A stretch of DNA of 64,000 nucleotides from Haemonchus contortus. Its lineage: Eukaryota; Nematoda; Chromadorea; Rhabditida; Trichostrongylidae. Position numbers and translations under genes: made by a program. Each line of letters begins with the position of its first letter. The stretch's first letter is position 1. Below, one piece after another: positions 53,901 to 64,000 of the stretch. Below the pieces are notes generated by a model that was not told the origin of the DNA, ran no database searches, and saw only the letters and a program-made list of their open reading frames with translations. Location of the stretch: assembly GCA_000469685.2 (NCBI GenBank), contig LS997563.1:22248897-22312896 (forward strand), given 5' to 3'.

Positions 53901-56900
53901 CGCGATAAAAATGGTTTCTGAGTTTCCCCCACAGGATGAATTTGAGGCCCCGTGTATACCATATCTGGTACTATTAGGTCGGAAAACGATCTAGTTAGAA
54001 AGTTGTAAAAGCTCAAAGATTGGCTCGTGTGCGAGTTTCACTGGCATTGTAGAGGCTGCACCGATCACAAGGAAACCCATGTAGGAAGTTAAAACAACTT
54101 GCCATGACCCATAACGACAGTGGAAGACAGTTCTGTACAGTTCGGGCCTGATGTAGTCAGCTCTTTGCGCAATTGCGATTACTGGAATCTCGTCCGAATA
54201 TCCCTTCCATGTTATTTCCGTCATGGCAATCTCGCCCAACCTCGTATTTTCCCCTCTTTTGAGGAGCCATATTTATCTCGAAATCGGAGAATCCTCTTCC
54301 TTTCCTCACTACCGATGGACTATTCCCAATCTATACTCCCGCTTTTCGAATAAAAACGGGCACCTCAAAAGTATCGTGAACTGTGCCTTCAATGGAAGGT
54401 AGAGTTGCAACGGTTGACTGACTAATCCTGAAAAAGTATGTATATCCAGAAAGATATGTATGCTTTTTGAACCTCAGTGATCTTGAAAAAAACCTGATCA
54501 GGGCTTCTAGAAAACTTCGTGTTAATTAGTCTATGCTAGTTTTGAGGGAGAACGTCCGTCAAAAGTAGGTCACCCCACCCACTTCGCGCGCGGCGCATCA
54601 CACTGAGGTCTCGAGATGACATTACAGTACCACCAAGTGTCATTGGAGCGAATGATTTGCATTTGTCTGTGTTATCTTCTTCTTGAACTGACTGCCTTGG
54701 ACCAAACGCAAAGCGTATGCCCCACTGCCAATTGCGACGTCTGTCAAATATCGCGGGCCAACTCGCCGCGTGCGACGGCTGCGGCATGACCTAGTTTCGA
54801 CGGACACGCGCAACGAAGCGCACCCGCTTAAGTTGGGTAAGGCTCCTGGATGCTTTGTCTTGATGTTAAATATTTGTGTTCTTTCTTATTCTCTCACTTT
54901 CATGTTCGAAATAAGCAATTCTTAACTTACCAAGTCGAGCAAATGATCCGCTTCTTTCCTCGCCTCATCATCGAACCATTGCGGTACAGGGAGGCCAGCA
55001 TCTTGCTGTAATATGAAAAATGAAAAACTGTCAAGCGACCGATTTCAAAAAAATATAATTCGTAAGCATAGCACGTTATTATGACTCTCGACGTGTGTTC
55101 AGCGCATACAGCAAACAGAACTTTCTGTCAAGTTCGAGTGTTTTGACACTACAAGCCTTGAGCAGGGAGGAGATGGTGCAGTGGCACTTCACGCACGCAT
55201 GGTCACGGGTTCAAATCGCGAATCAAAATCCGCTTAGGCCGACGAAGCTTTACATTCCCCCGGGTCGGTGAATCGGTACCAGCCTTGTCTTGGAAGATAA
55301 AAGCACTGACTTGTACCTCGGCTGGCCACCCCAAGTCATTTTATAGGTACATACGCATTTAATACGTCACTACGATTCTGAATGGAAGTCGAATGCGTGG
55401 ATCCTCCTTTCAAAGGAAATGATTTACGCCACAAGACGTTAAGATTTTGAGTAGAGTAATGGCATCAAATCAGACGGCTATTTCAAACTTTCGACTTGTG
55501 CGAACCCTCAGCGAATCGATGGTAGTTAAGCATACTTTCAAGTAGAAGTCTGATACGGAATGTCATTTAAGCAATATGTACCTCTTACAACATCGCTTTT
55601 CGATTTATGGAGCGGGAAAAATTTTGCTACAGGGAGCAGATTTTTAGACCCTTCCTGCAAAGCCAATTTTGCCTTCACGCTTGGCTCAGAGCCAAGAAAC
55701 GAGCACGATCTTCGCCTCGATGATTCAAAAAGCCGTTTTTACTCGCTCCGTAAGCAGAGGTGTCTATAACACTAGCTTAATTGAGTCCGACTAGAAATTT
55801 TGGACCTAGTATATGCGATTATCATATTAAGCGGGACTATTGTCCGATGCATATTTCTACGCGTATCGGCAAATGTTCAAATAGACGTCTGCTCGAAAAT
55901 TCAGGGAATGAGGTGAATAGTGCTCAAATGTCCATCTTCGGTCAAAAGCGTCAATCGCTCACAGGTTGACTTCATCCAGATGCACTCACAATTGAGAATT
56001 TTCCGTTTTTCTTGGAATACCCGTTAATGCGGGTATATTTCTGTATCTTTACCAGAAAAGCTCATCTTGTGATGAATAGGTAGCATAGAGACCTGATTTT
56101 CAAGTTCTTTCTAAACGCCTTGCTGCCGTGTAAATAACTCAAGTGTCTTATCTCTAATTCCCGGGTCCGGGAACTTCTCCTCTAACACGGCGTCGCACAC
56201 ACCGCACCCGCCGCGTGTCGCAGGATTGCGATGGAAGATTGGAGCGCGCCATTTGTGAGGTAGGGAGTCCTTTAATTATTTGAATTGGACGGCTTTTCAA
56301 TTCCAATGCGGTCTTGATCATCGTTTATATAGGAGGAGTCATTATAATTGATCAAGTCTAATAAACATGAAAACTAAAAAAAACAGAAGAAAAAACGATA
56401 AAATCCAATGAAGAAGCAAGCCAGTCAAGGAAAAATATCGCGTCCTATCGATTGGCGGGAGGAGGGGTGAGTACGGTAATTGCAGTGACATTTGCCGCAT
56501 GCCGCAAGGGAAAATGCCGCGATAGGGGAGAAGTTCCGTTACCCCTAATTCCCGAGTCCTAACACGATTGCTGGTGATAAAGAGCGTTTCCACATAAACT
56601 TTAAACCACTTCCTGCGAGATGATGTGCAGTGGCAGTTACGCGTCGAACTCTGGGCACGACCTTATGACGGGCGTTCCTGGTCAGACGCCAACAGCAACT
56701 GTATCTATCGTCTCATGCTATTGCCTTGTACTCCTTGTCTACTAGGCACTGCACATGACAAAAGGGAAGCGTGACCCACATTTTAAAGAGTGAACAAACG
56801 ATCCCTGGGGGTAAAAGAGGAAGTCTTCACGTTCATGCTAATGACAGCTCCCGCGCCTGTTTCTCTGGACTCTGTGATTTGGATCTCCTACTGAAAGACC

Positions 56901-57766
56901 TAGCCAGTTTGCGTCCTAGATTAATGAAAGTTATTGAGTATTTTATTTGAAAAAACCTTGTACCTCCAGAAATAACGGTTCAAATAAGTGCAGCCGATCG
57001 CCAATTACACGTGTGTAATTCAAACGCTCCGACTCCTGCTTGAACAATTCCAGCAGCATATCATACTGCAACCGTGGAAAAGTAAGTTTTAAAATAAAAT
57101 CGGATTGTATTTTAAGTGCAAACGACAAAATCGTACTAGAGAAGGTACAGTCTCTGAGAATCCCAACAGTTCCGCCATCTCTCGCAGAACAAATGGGCAT
57201 TCGATCCGAGGAACGCAAACCTGAGGGTAAATTGACATCGTTTGACCTTGTCCATATCATAACTACGCTTACGTAGTCTTCCTCCTTGGGAACAGTGAAT
57301 ATGGGTACGGCAACTGGTTGCCCGTTTGCGGTAAGATTGAACATAGCAGATGCAGCGGCGGACGCCGTCATCAGGCACCGTTCTGAAGAGCTGCTCCTGA
57401 ACACCACCTGCAAACAGACCACTTTGCCATCTTTTTATGTTTTGAGCATTGTCCACCTCATTCCTCTTTCGATTATATTATGAAATAAAGTTCTCATATC
57501 TAAAGTGATCACCCTACGATTATCTCACGACGGGATTAACTTTTCCAGAATCCCGGATGCCCCGTTCTATCAAAAGTAGGCGTATTCCAAGTTCGTAGCG
57601 CTTTCATAAAGTGAGAAAAGCATCATGCGTATGAGAGAGCATATTTTGACATTAATGTTGGCCAAAATTTCACCTCAGAGGGAAGGTATCTCGCACTCAG
57701 AAAGCCGTTGTCAACATAACGCCGTCGTAGGTCCAGTCCCAACTGATGAGCTTGCTCGAGTCCTTT
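50990..57766 (-). CDS. membrane-bound histidine acid phosphatase (lysosomal/secretory type), 5' end missing
   Basis: Exons (minus): 57766-57674, 57407-57273, 57220-57137, 57065-56964, 55005-54931, 53706-53557, 53164-53030, 51683-51537, 51486-51447, 51117-50990 with stop TGA. All have AG/GT borders. Every junction is phase 0 except the last, which is phase 1, and the set reads through for about 363 residues. Family landmarks: GLEQAHQLGLDLRRRYVDNGF; the substrate-binding FRSSSSERCLMTA; PRIECPF; VKFFAFST joined to HDATISALL, giving the catalytic HD; and late cysteines in NCRGLDGC. The end has one hydrophobic helix (LIFMASTGLLAVLLLAAVIA) and a short tail, as in lysosomal acid phosphatase. These enzymes cleave phosphomonoesters via a phosphohistidine. 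The RHG exon and signal peptide were not found up to 64000. Confidence 0.88.
51276..51374. repeat. 99-bp foldback with perfect 23-bp arms
   Basis: AGGTTGGATGGCCCGAGAGG at the left and its exact inverse at the right (CCTCTCGGGCCATCCAACCT) lie inside the phosphatase intron between 51117 and 51447. Confidence 0.9.
52060..52460 (-). repeat. diverged tandem repeats C, inverted copies
   Basis: On the minus strand TTCAAATTTGGTAGGAGTAC, GGGTGGCTAGACCAGA and GGGCGGGG recur as at 45255-45690. A CA-rich microsatellite follows at 52467-52506. It lies in a phosphatase intron. Confidence 0.65.
54575..54825 (+). repeat. dispersed repeat A, copy 4
   Basis: This is the fullest copy, from CACTTCGCGCGCGGCGCATC to CGAAGCGCACCC, including the GATGACATTACAGTACCACC and GCGTGCGACGGCTGCGG blocks. 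It lies in a phosphatase intron. Confidence 0.65.
55006..56963 (-). other. 2-kb phosphatase intron with repeats
   Basis: The donor at 56963 (GTACAA) and the acceptor ending at 55006 (ATTACAG) bound it. It contains SINE copy 3 and a weak inverted relative of repeat B near 56455-56560. No other coding sequence was recognised. Confidence 0.6.
55166..55440 (+). mobile_element. tRNA-derived SINE, copy 3
   Basis: It begins GGAGATGGTGCAGTGG, then CACGGGTTCAAATCGC (B-box), and continues GGTCGGTGAATCGGTACCAG, GACTTGTACCTCGGCTGGCC, matching copies 1 and 2 in reverse orientation. Confidence 0.75.
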
Positions 57767-58473
57767 CTGGAAGAAATTATAGAGTATATAAACAAATTGG
57801 GTCGAAGTACGCTGACACATGCTTGACAACAAAGTATGCTTCTCAACAAGACTAAGAATTTTGACTTCCAATTAGATTGGCCAACCTCAACGACCTCCCT
57901 ATCGTCTTCTACGGAAACGATCCTCATTAATATCTCGTCGTGCCAGCGTCTGTGACGACTCCATGACCTAGTCTACGCCCCAAAAGGTGCGGGGCCAAGG
58001 GGATGAATGGCTCCGCATTGCACTTCTAATAGCGTAGAGGGCAGAGGTTTACTATTTGTTACATGAAGTATTATTCATTACTATTCTGTATTATTATAGC
58101 GGTAACGTTCACCCTTACTATTTTGCTGTCGGACATTCACTTCGTTACAATCGGATCTTACAAAAATCGCCGGACCACCCCTGCATTTTTTGATGCACTG
58201 GCTTGAACAAGCCGAATATTATGAAGGAAAACAAGTTTTTGCTCTCCTAAAAAAACAACATTTTGCTTTTTGAAAGATTAAAAGCCAATACAATCGAAGA
58301 GTTCTGAATCTTGTATTTAATTGAACGAGGTCTACCATAAGATCTAAGAAACATAAGGCAAATTTAATTCGAAAGGCAAGAATAATTACGCCCAAATGAG
58401 AACTGAAAAGGCTGCTTAATTGCTTCTGAGCAAAACCAGACAAGTTCGCAGCTAGTCTTAGTGACTGCTACTA
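57767..58473. other. no exon recognised upstream of the phosphatase
   Basis: I searched the minus strand for the RHG and WPxGFGQLT-type segment that should precede the 57766 exon and did not find it. Confidence 0.4.
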
Positions 58474-59374
58474 TTGGGCGTTTCAGAAAGTTTTGTCGTC
58501 TTTCAATGCTCAATTTTCAATGCACATATACCAGCTCAAACTAAACTTTATCGATCGAAATAAAAACCTTAATTATACACACATCTCTGACATCGAGTAA
58601 CAAGTTTGCCTATCCCAGTTGCGTAGAACTATGGAGATCTAGAAGCGATGAATTCGAAGAAGATTGATTTGACATTGTGTCGATTGTTGAAGCGTTTCTC
58701 TTGAAGGAAGTTGTCAAGATGCTTAAAAAAGTGGTAGCTCATTGAAGCAGCAAGGTCGGGTGAGAGCGGTGTGTGTGGCAGAGTTTCACAGCCAAGCTCG
58801 TGCAAGTTCTTCAGGGTGGTCTGTGCGACACGGGAGCGCGCGTTGTCGTGGAGAAGTATCGGCCCCTTCCTGTTCACAATTCCACGGCTCATGAGTTGCA
58901 GTTTCCGGTACATTTCTTCGACGTCCTGGCAGTATCTTTCAGCTGTCATAATTTCGCCCGTATCCAAAAAGTTGGGATGGATAAAACCAGCCGTTGACCA
59001 ACGAACTACCCCCATCACCGTCTTCGAGACTCTCGTCGCTGTTACGGATTCTTGGACCATCGCTGTGCAGTGCGTACATTTGCTGTTCCAGGACCAAACC
59101 CTATGTTGATATCTCTAGCCGTGTCCGCTGCGTTCCTGCCTATTTTGAATTGGAAAAGGAAGATGGCGCGAACTTGTCGTTTGTCCATGTTTTTTCCAAG
59201 CTTCTGCAAAAGCTAGGAAGTCACTATGAGGCAAAGATGATACAACATTCAGAAAGAGCAAGAAGTGCGCTTTCAAATGGTGCGATATATTACAGCAGAG
59301 CAACGGAAAGTAACTCAGAAAAGAGCGTCTAAAAGTAGACCATCCAAAAACGACAGAACTTTCTGAAAACCTAA
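58474..59374 (-). mobile_element. mariner element, 901 bp, internally deleted
   Basis: Imperfect inverted ends pair TTGGGCGTTTCAGAAAGTTT with TTAGGTTTTCAGAAAGTTCT (inverse of the right end), each next to a TA dinucleotide (58472-58473 and 59375-59376). It contains a deleted transposase. Confidence 0.85.
58629..59190 (-). pseudogene. mariner transposase with central deletion
   Basis: It starts at the ATG at about 59188 with the helix-turn-helix region (FQFKIGRNAADTARDIN, then TANVRTAQRW). It then jumps in another frame to the catalytic half: VVRWSTAGFIHPNFLDTGEIMTAERYC, GPILLHDNARSRVAQTT (catalytic Asp) and LPHTPLSPDLAASMSYHFF. The region with the first catalytic Asp is deleted. The last motif reads S-P-D-L-A-A-S-M, where the family has a third Asp two residues on. 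It is non-functional. Confidence 0.8.
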
Positions 59375-60690
59375 TATTAACCTGTTGTGATTTTAAGATA
59401 CAAGAATACAAGAGATGCTATCTTTGTGGCATCCTGGGACATAAAAATCCGTCATAAAAGAAAAGGTGTTGTGGATTCACAACCATATAGATGTTTATAG
59501 TAGAATTAGCCTCTACCAGTATGATAGATAACATGCTAGTTCAACATATTAACCATAGGCATAACTTAACGTAAGTATCTCTTGAGTTGAGACCACAGGC
59601 ATGACCTGGCGGTATCATAAGTGTGCAATCAAGTAGGTTGCTTAAGTTCTGCCGTTGGCGCGGTCCGCTCTTTCATCCCCCGAGCTTGAGTACCGCCTAA
59701 GGTCCAGCGGCGATACGGTATCTGAGGACCGCCCACATATTGTGTATATAAACCCCGTGAATGTATTATTAGGGTCGATCCTTATACTAACACGTTGTAA
59801 TAAACGTTACACGTCACTGGTTAAGACTTCCTTTGGCTCATTAGCCAAATTAGCAGAGCAGTTGGGTCTACCAAAACAGAAGACCGAAGTCCGTACCGTG
59901 TCGGGCATGGAGGACCGCTAAGAGAATTCGGCGGAAACCACGAAAATGAGGTAAAAGTAAGTTCGGCATTCGGCGAAGAATAGTAATGAAAATGTTTACA
60001 AAACCGGACACTCACTAATGGTTTTCCGAGCATTTGACTTGCAAAATCAAACCAACACTGATATCTTGAAAGGGACCAAGGTTTGCTTCCTAAATTTGAG
60101 AAACCGGGGAGGGGGAGTGGCGGGGGAAGGGGAAGAGTAAGGGAAAACTCGATGGTCTGGATTACCACCGCGAACTAAAATACGGACAAAACAATGCAAA
60201 CAGAACTAGCAAAAAAAGTGTAGTGAAATATTCAAATTAGTATCAGGGACCCCAGTAGAGGATTGTTTTAACGATGACAAAATCCACAAATACTTGAAGC
60301 AAATCGAAAACAGTTTTGTTTGAGAATGATAGACTATATATCACACCATTTCCTTTATAAGAAAAAGTTTTACTAAGAGACAACTACACCGTGGCGATTC
60401 GACCTTCGATCCCTGCAACACACTCTGCACCTCACTCCATCAACGTACATAATGTTTAAAAATTTAAAGTATCTGCAACGAAGAACTTTACAGAATCCTC
60501 TGATGCAGAGCGTGGTTTTGGGGCACGCACACGTGCCCTATCCGAGCGTGCAAAGAAAACATTCGAATCGTTGTTGATGCGTCCTCCAAACGACAGGGAA
60601 GGCTTTCGCTGAATAAGGTCACAAACAAAGAAAAGCCCTTCCAGATAAGATTCATGACACATTATTGACCTCTTGAAGAGGCAACAACGT
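59375..60690. other. no gene recognised; possible solo LTR near 59620-59830
   Basis: TATATAAACCCC (about 59744) followed by AATAAA (59791) and a TGG-starting stretch resembles an LTR with a primer site, but no second copy exists here. A G-rich tract (GGGGAGGGGG, then GGGGGAAGGGG) lies at about 60104-60131. Confidence 0.35.
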
Positions 60691-60766
60691 TCTCGTGTAT
60701 AACATCAAAACAGTTATTAAGTTGAGTCATAAGTCCTCGGACAAGTTGGCAATGATAATACTTGTC

Positions 60767-61700
60767 TTACAATTTTTGAACGTCAATTGACAATTGAAAT
60801 ATGCCCCATTCGCATCGGTGGTCTTCTGCCAATGCTTGGGCAGATCGTAAATGCCCTTGCTTTAAAACGCTGGGAGCTGGCTCTTGGAGAACTGTTCCAG
60901 TGCCATTTTGATGTCGTCGCGGATTTGAAAAACCTGGCCATCCAGATGACGTTGACGATGGGGAAAAGGTGGTAGTCCGAGGGATCCAAGTGTGAGGAAA
61001 ATGGTTGGTGTGGTAAACTTGTCCTACCGAATTCGTCACTTCAGTTTTGGTCGTTCTTGCAATGTGAAAGCGAGCGTTGTCGTGCTGGAAGTAAACTTTG
61101 TGCTGCTGTGGACGTGTAGTTTCGGGATTCGCCTTCAAATTCCACAGTTGCGAAACGGAGACTGTGGGGTCACTGTGCATCCTTCGTCTAGCATCTCCCA
61201 TTATTCAACACACTGAACGCTCCGCCAGAACCAGCGCATAACCTACTTCGCGTGTACGTTGGGTTTGGGAGTCTTCTGCATCCGCACCTTTGTCAATCCG
61301 GCACGCCGGTGAACGTTAGAGTAGAAGTTCGACTTCGCAGCCCTGGTGACTAGGCACTCGAGCCACGTGTGGTGCCCCTGAGTGTGAGGAGAGAAAGTGC
61401 AACGTCGTCGCGGCGGTCTATGTCATACTGCTTCAAAGCATGAGGCACCCATCGGCCGAGCTTTCGCACCTTGCCGATTGACTTCAATCCACGAATAATT
61501 GTGGACTGACTCCCCAAGGGTGACTGCCAGTTCACGAGTAGTTTGATGCGGACGGCTTCCACCTGGCTTCGCAGCACGTCCAAATCCAACTCCATTGGGC
61601 ATCACGGCCCTCATCTTCGATGGAACAATCGCCCGATGCAAACTTCTAGTGTCACTTGTAAATTGTACACGTCCTGCTTGTGAACGTCCCTCATATCTCT
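60767..61700 (-). pseudogene. mariner transposase remnant, second copy
   Basis: On the minus strand: VEAVRIKLLVNWQSPLGSQST and IGKVRKLGRWVPHALKQYD (61560-61430), then KVYFQHDNARFHIARTTK (catalytic Asp, about 61100) and DPSDYHLFPIV (about 60980). Frame changes lie between the blocks. It is a different mariner lineage from 58474-59374, judging from its sequence. Confidence 0.75.
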
Positions 61701-61961
61701 ACCGATTGCCGCGGGTTCATGGCCCGATAAAAAAATAAATATGATGGTGTTGCGGATGTGGAGTTGCGACGGCTTGAAATCATGAGGTACAGTTGCGGGA
61801 AAGGAAACAGTTGGATGCGTTTATCAATATGCATTTAGAAGAGCTTTCCATACTATATCTAACAGTGCCTCGTGCGTTCATTTTCGTCACATCTTTCCCG
61901 AGTTAGATCGCTAGAAGTCATCACTATCACATTGTCCGAGCACTTATGACTCAACCCAATA

Positions 61962-62985
61962 GTTGTAAGGAAAGTTCCTGCCGTTTTTGCGCGCGCTATA
62001 TAAATACGACTTTTGACGGCTGTCAAATAAGATTAATCGACGTATTGGGCTCTTAAGGTAAGCCATTCTTTGCCCTCTTTTTCTATGAGAGCGCTTTGAA
62101 TTATTTTAGACGTTTTTCTGCAGAATGGATAGGACAACTCTTTGAACGGTTTTACTTCACGAGTTCAAGCTTGGTCGAAGTGCAAAGAGGCAGCCCCAAA
62201 AATCAACATTGCGCGGAGAGTAGGCATTGCATCGTAGCGAATGGCCACTGATTCATTAGTCTAGAAATGGAGGAAGAAGCCTGGAAGACGAAGAGCGAGT
62301 TGGTCAACCATCGTCAACTGATCGCGATGCTTCGCTAAGAGCGTCGGAAAATATCGACGTCATCCTTCGGGAGAGCTTGCCAAGAGTATGGGCTTTTTCT
62401 TTGGAGACCTCAAGCAGCTTGGAATGGTGATGAAATCTAACAAGGGGGTGCCAGACCAAGTCGCATAGCAGCAGCAATCAAAGCGCCTAGAGGTTCCAGG
62501 TTTGCTGTTGTTCCTCGACGCCTTGTTGTGCATCACACGGAAAAGTGTAATGAAGAATGGATCCTGTGAGACAACAGAAAACGTTTTGCTTAGTGGGCAC
62601 GTGTAGATGAGCCTCTAACAACTTTTTCTAAGTCAAGTTTACACCCCAAGAAGGCAATGATCAGTATGGTGGTCTAGCCTTTGATTGATTCACTATTTTC
62701 ATTCTTCGTCCAGGTCAAACCACCGTGACCGCACAGTACTACTATGTTTAAATCATCAGGCTTCTGTGAGACTGGAGTGAATGCGCCCAGCACTATTGAA
62801 TCTCCATGATCCACTACTTTTGCACGATAATGCACCACCGCATGTGTCACAAATCGAGCTCCAGAAGATGAACGAGCTGCAGATCGAATCTCTGCCTCGT
62901 CCACACTACTCATCAGACCTGTCACCAACTGGCTCTCATTTAAACATCCAGGCAACTTCTTAAAGATAGAGTATTTAAAAGTCAA
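61962..62985 (+). pseudogene. mariner element remnant, third copy
   Basis: A TIR-like start TAGTTGTAAGGAAAGTTCCT at 61962 precedes an ATG at 62126. The frames then give VLLHEFKLGRSAK, SLEDEERVGQPSS, a KWIL catalytic block (about 62550), LLLHDNAPPHVSQIELQKMNE (about 62810-62880) and LPRPHYSSDLSPTG. Many stops and shifts; no clear right end was found. Confidence 0.7.
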
Positions 62986-63850
62986 AGCGGCGTGGAATTT
63001 GCCTTTCTCGAATTCTCAGAATCCAAATCACCGGACTTTCGGGTGAAAGGAATAACAAACTCGTTAAAATTAGAATGTACCCACAAAAAAAAATTCAAAT
63101 TGGAACAAAGTTAACTCAGCAGCCATCGGAGAAGACGGATCAAAGACAGTCATCTCAAAGTGTTTGGCCAATTATAGCACAAGAACAGATACGGTTTTCA
63201 ATTTTTGAACAGACTTACTGAAGAAAGTAAGCCTAACAACTTCTTTTCATGACCCAACATGAATAGCAGACCCTTCATTAGTCCAGTTATGTGTAGTAAA
63301 TGATGAGAGAAGTTCTCGTTCGAGGAGTAAGTTGGAAAACCCATCGTGACTTCGTAACATGCCGTAGTTGGAACTACAGCACCGCCACCAATTCACTCTA
63401 TGACCAAAGGGAAAATACCCTGTGGCTCTTAAATAATGTTAATGAAGTTGCCATGGCCACATGCACGTGTGGGCAAAACATTCCCTCGAAGCAACCCCAA
63501 GTTAACTTAAGGGTTTTTTCAATGCCAAGCTGCTGATCTCACAAAATTGTTCATACAGCAGTTTTAGAACGAACCCCTCACGAATTGTACGGTGCTCGTT
63601 GCTGGACTCCTCTGATGTAAGCTTCTGCATTGAGGTAGCAATAGCTAATCTCTTGGTGGACTTTGCACTCTTTCAAGTCCTCCGTGGCGGAACAATTCCA
63701 TGATTCAACATCACGGCCACTTCCTAAAAGATATTCCCTGAAGCTTGAAGCCTTACGGAATATCTTTCAGCTAGCTATTCTTCCTGATAGAGCTTATCCC
63801 CAAATCACCAATTACCAATAGCATGTGATACAAATTACGCTTTGAGCTCA
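62986..63850. other. no gene recognised
   Basis: One 78-codon plus frame (63300-63536) shows no domain. Confidence 0.35.
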
Positions 63851-63851
63851 A

Positions 63852-63862
63852 ATCTGTCTGCC

Positions 63863-63939
<77 letters not shown>

Positions 63940-63960
63940 GCCTGCCTGCCTGTCTGTCTA

Positions 63961-63991
<31 letters not shown>

Positions 63992-64000
63992 GCCTGTCTG
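63852..64000 (+). repeat. (TCTG)n microsatellite, runs off the window
   Basis: There are about 35 tetranucleotide units with occasional TGCC, CCTG and TCTA variants. The end is not reached. Confidence 0.98.

Noticed and set aside
57930..58060. GHG-like translation near the phosphatase 5' end
   Set aside because: Reads G-H-G-V rather than the RHGxR motif and is not followed by a phase-0 donor that fits the 57766 exon.
63852..64000. CRISPR-like or functional repeat array at the window end
   Set aside because: Simple (TCTG)n microsatellite without spacers.

Overview
The window is eukaryotic and looks like a parasitic nematode of the strongylid/hookworm type. It has intron-rich genes with nematode-style TTTCAG acceptors and an SL-type acceptor beside a start codon. 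It also carries a perfect 22-nt copy of the nematode SL1 spliced leader inside a retrotransposon, and BEL/Pao, Penelope-like, RTE, CR1-like, mariner and Tc1 remnants. The clade is inference; nothing here fixes the species.

Two host genes can be read exon by exon. (1) On the plus strand, 10487-27362 is a PQ-loop lysosomal cationic amino-acid transporter (LAAT-1/PQLC2 family). It has seven phased exons before 13258 and a last exon at 27206-27362. One loop junction is unresolved. (2) On the minus strand, 57766-50990 is a membrane-anchored histidine acid phosphatase in ten phased exons. It has the HD motif and a C-terminal membrane helix, but I could not find the N-terminal RHG exon.

The rest is mostly mobile DNA. 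0-2.5 kb: small foldbacks and a tRNA-derived SINE. 2.6-7.9 kb: a decayed Ty3/gypsy element with both LTRs. 7.9-9.5 kb: a CR1-like LINE fragment. 9.5-10.2 kb: stacked MITEs just upstream of the transporter. 13.6-24.9 kb, inside the transporter's 13.9-kb intron: a Penelope-like element (PLE) with head-to-head inverted 3' parts, its reverse transcriptase split by a young 8.65-kb BEL/Pao element (15103-23757). That element has 425-bp LTRs differing at two positions and a 5-bp duplication AAGAT. 28-29.8 kb: more MITEs. 29.9-33.6 kb: a second, internally deleted BEL/Pao copy keeping only LTRs, primer site and a phlebovirus-G2-like envelope ORF. 34.7-35.2 kb: a foldback full of TTGGCGCCAA palindromes. 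37.6-38.5 kb: Tc1-type remnant. 44.1-45.25 kb: RTE-type LINE remnant followed by diverged tandem repeats. 58.4-63 kb: three dead mariner copies. The window ends in a (TCTG)n array.

The most unusual signal is in the BEL/Pao element. Each LTR carries a perfect sense-strand SL1 mini-exon, with the AATAAA signal four bases downstream, where the R region should start. The element's sense strand is also loaded with the pentamer CAAGT (about 62 copies in 7.8 kb), a pentamer that SL1 itself contains. This suggests that SL trans-splicing was captured or is used in the replication or expression of the element.
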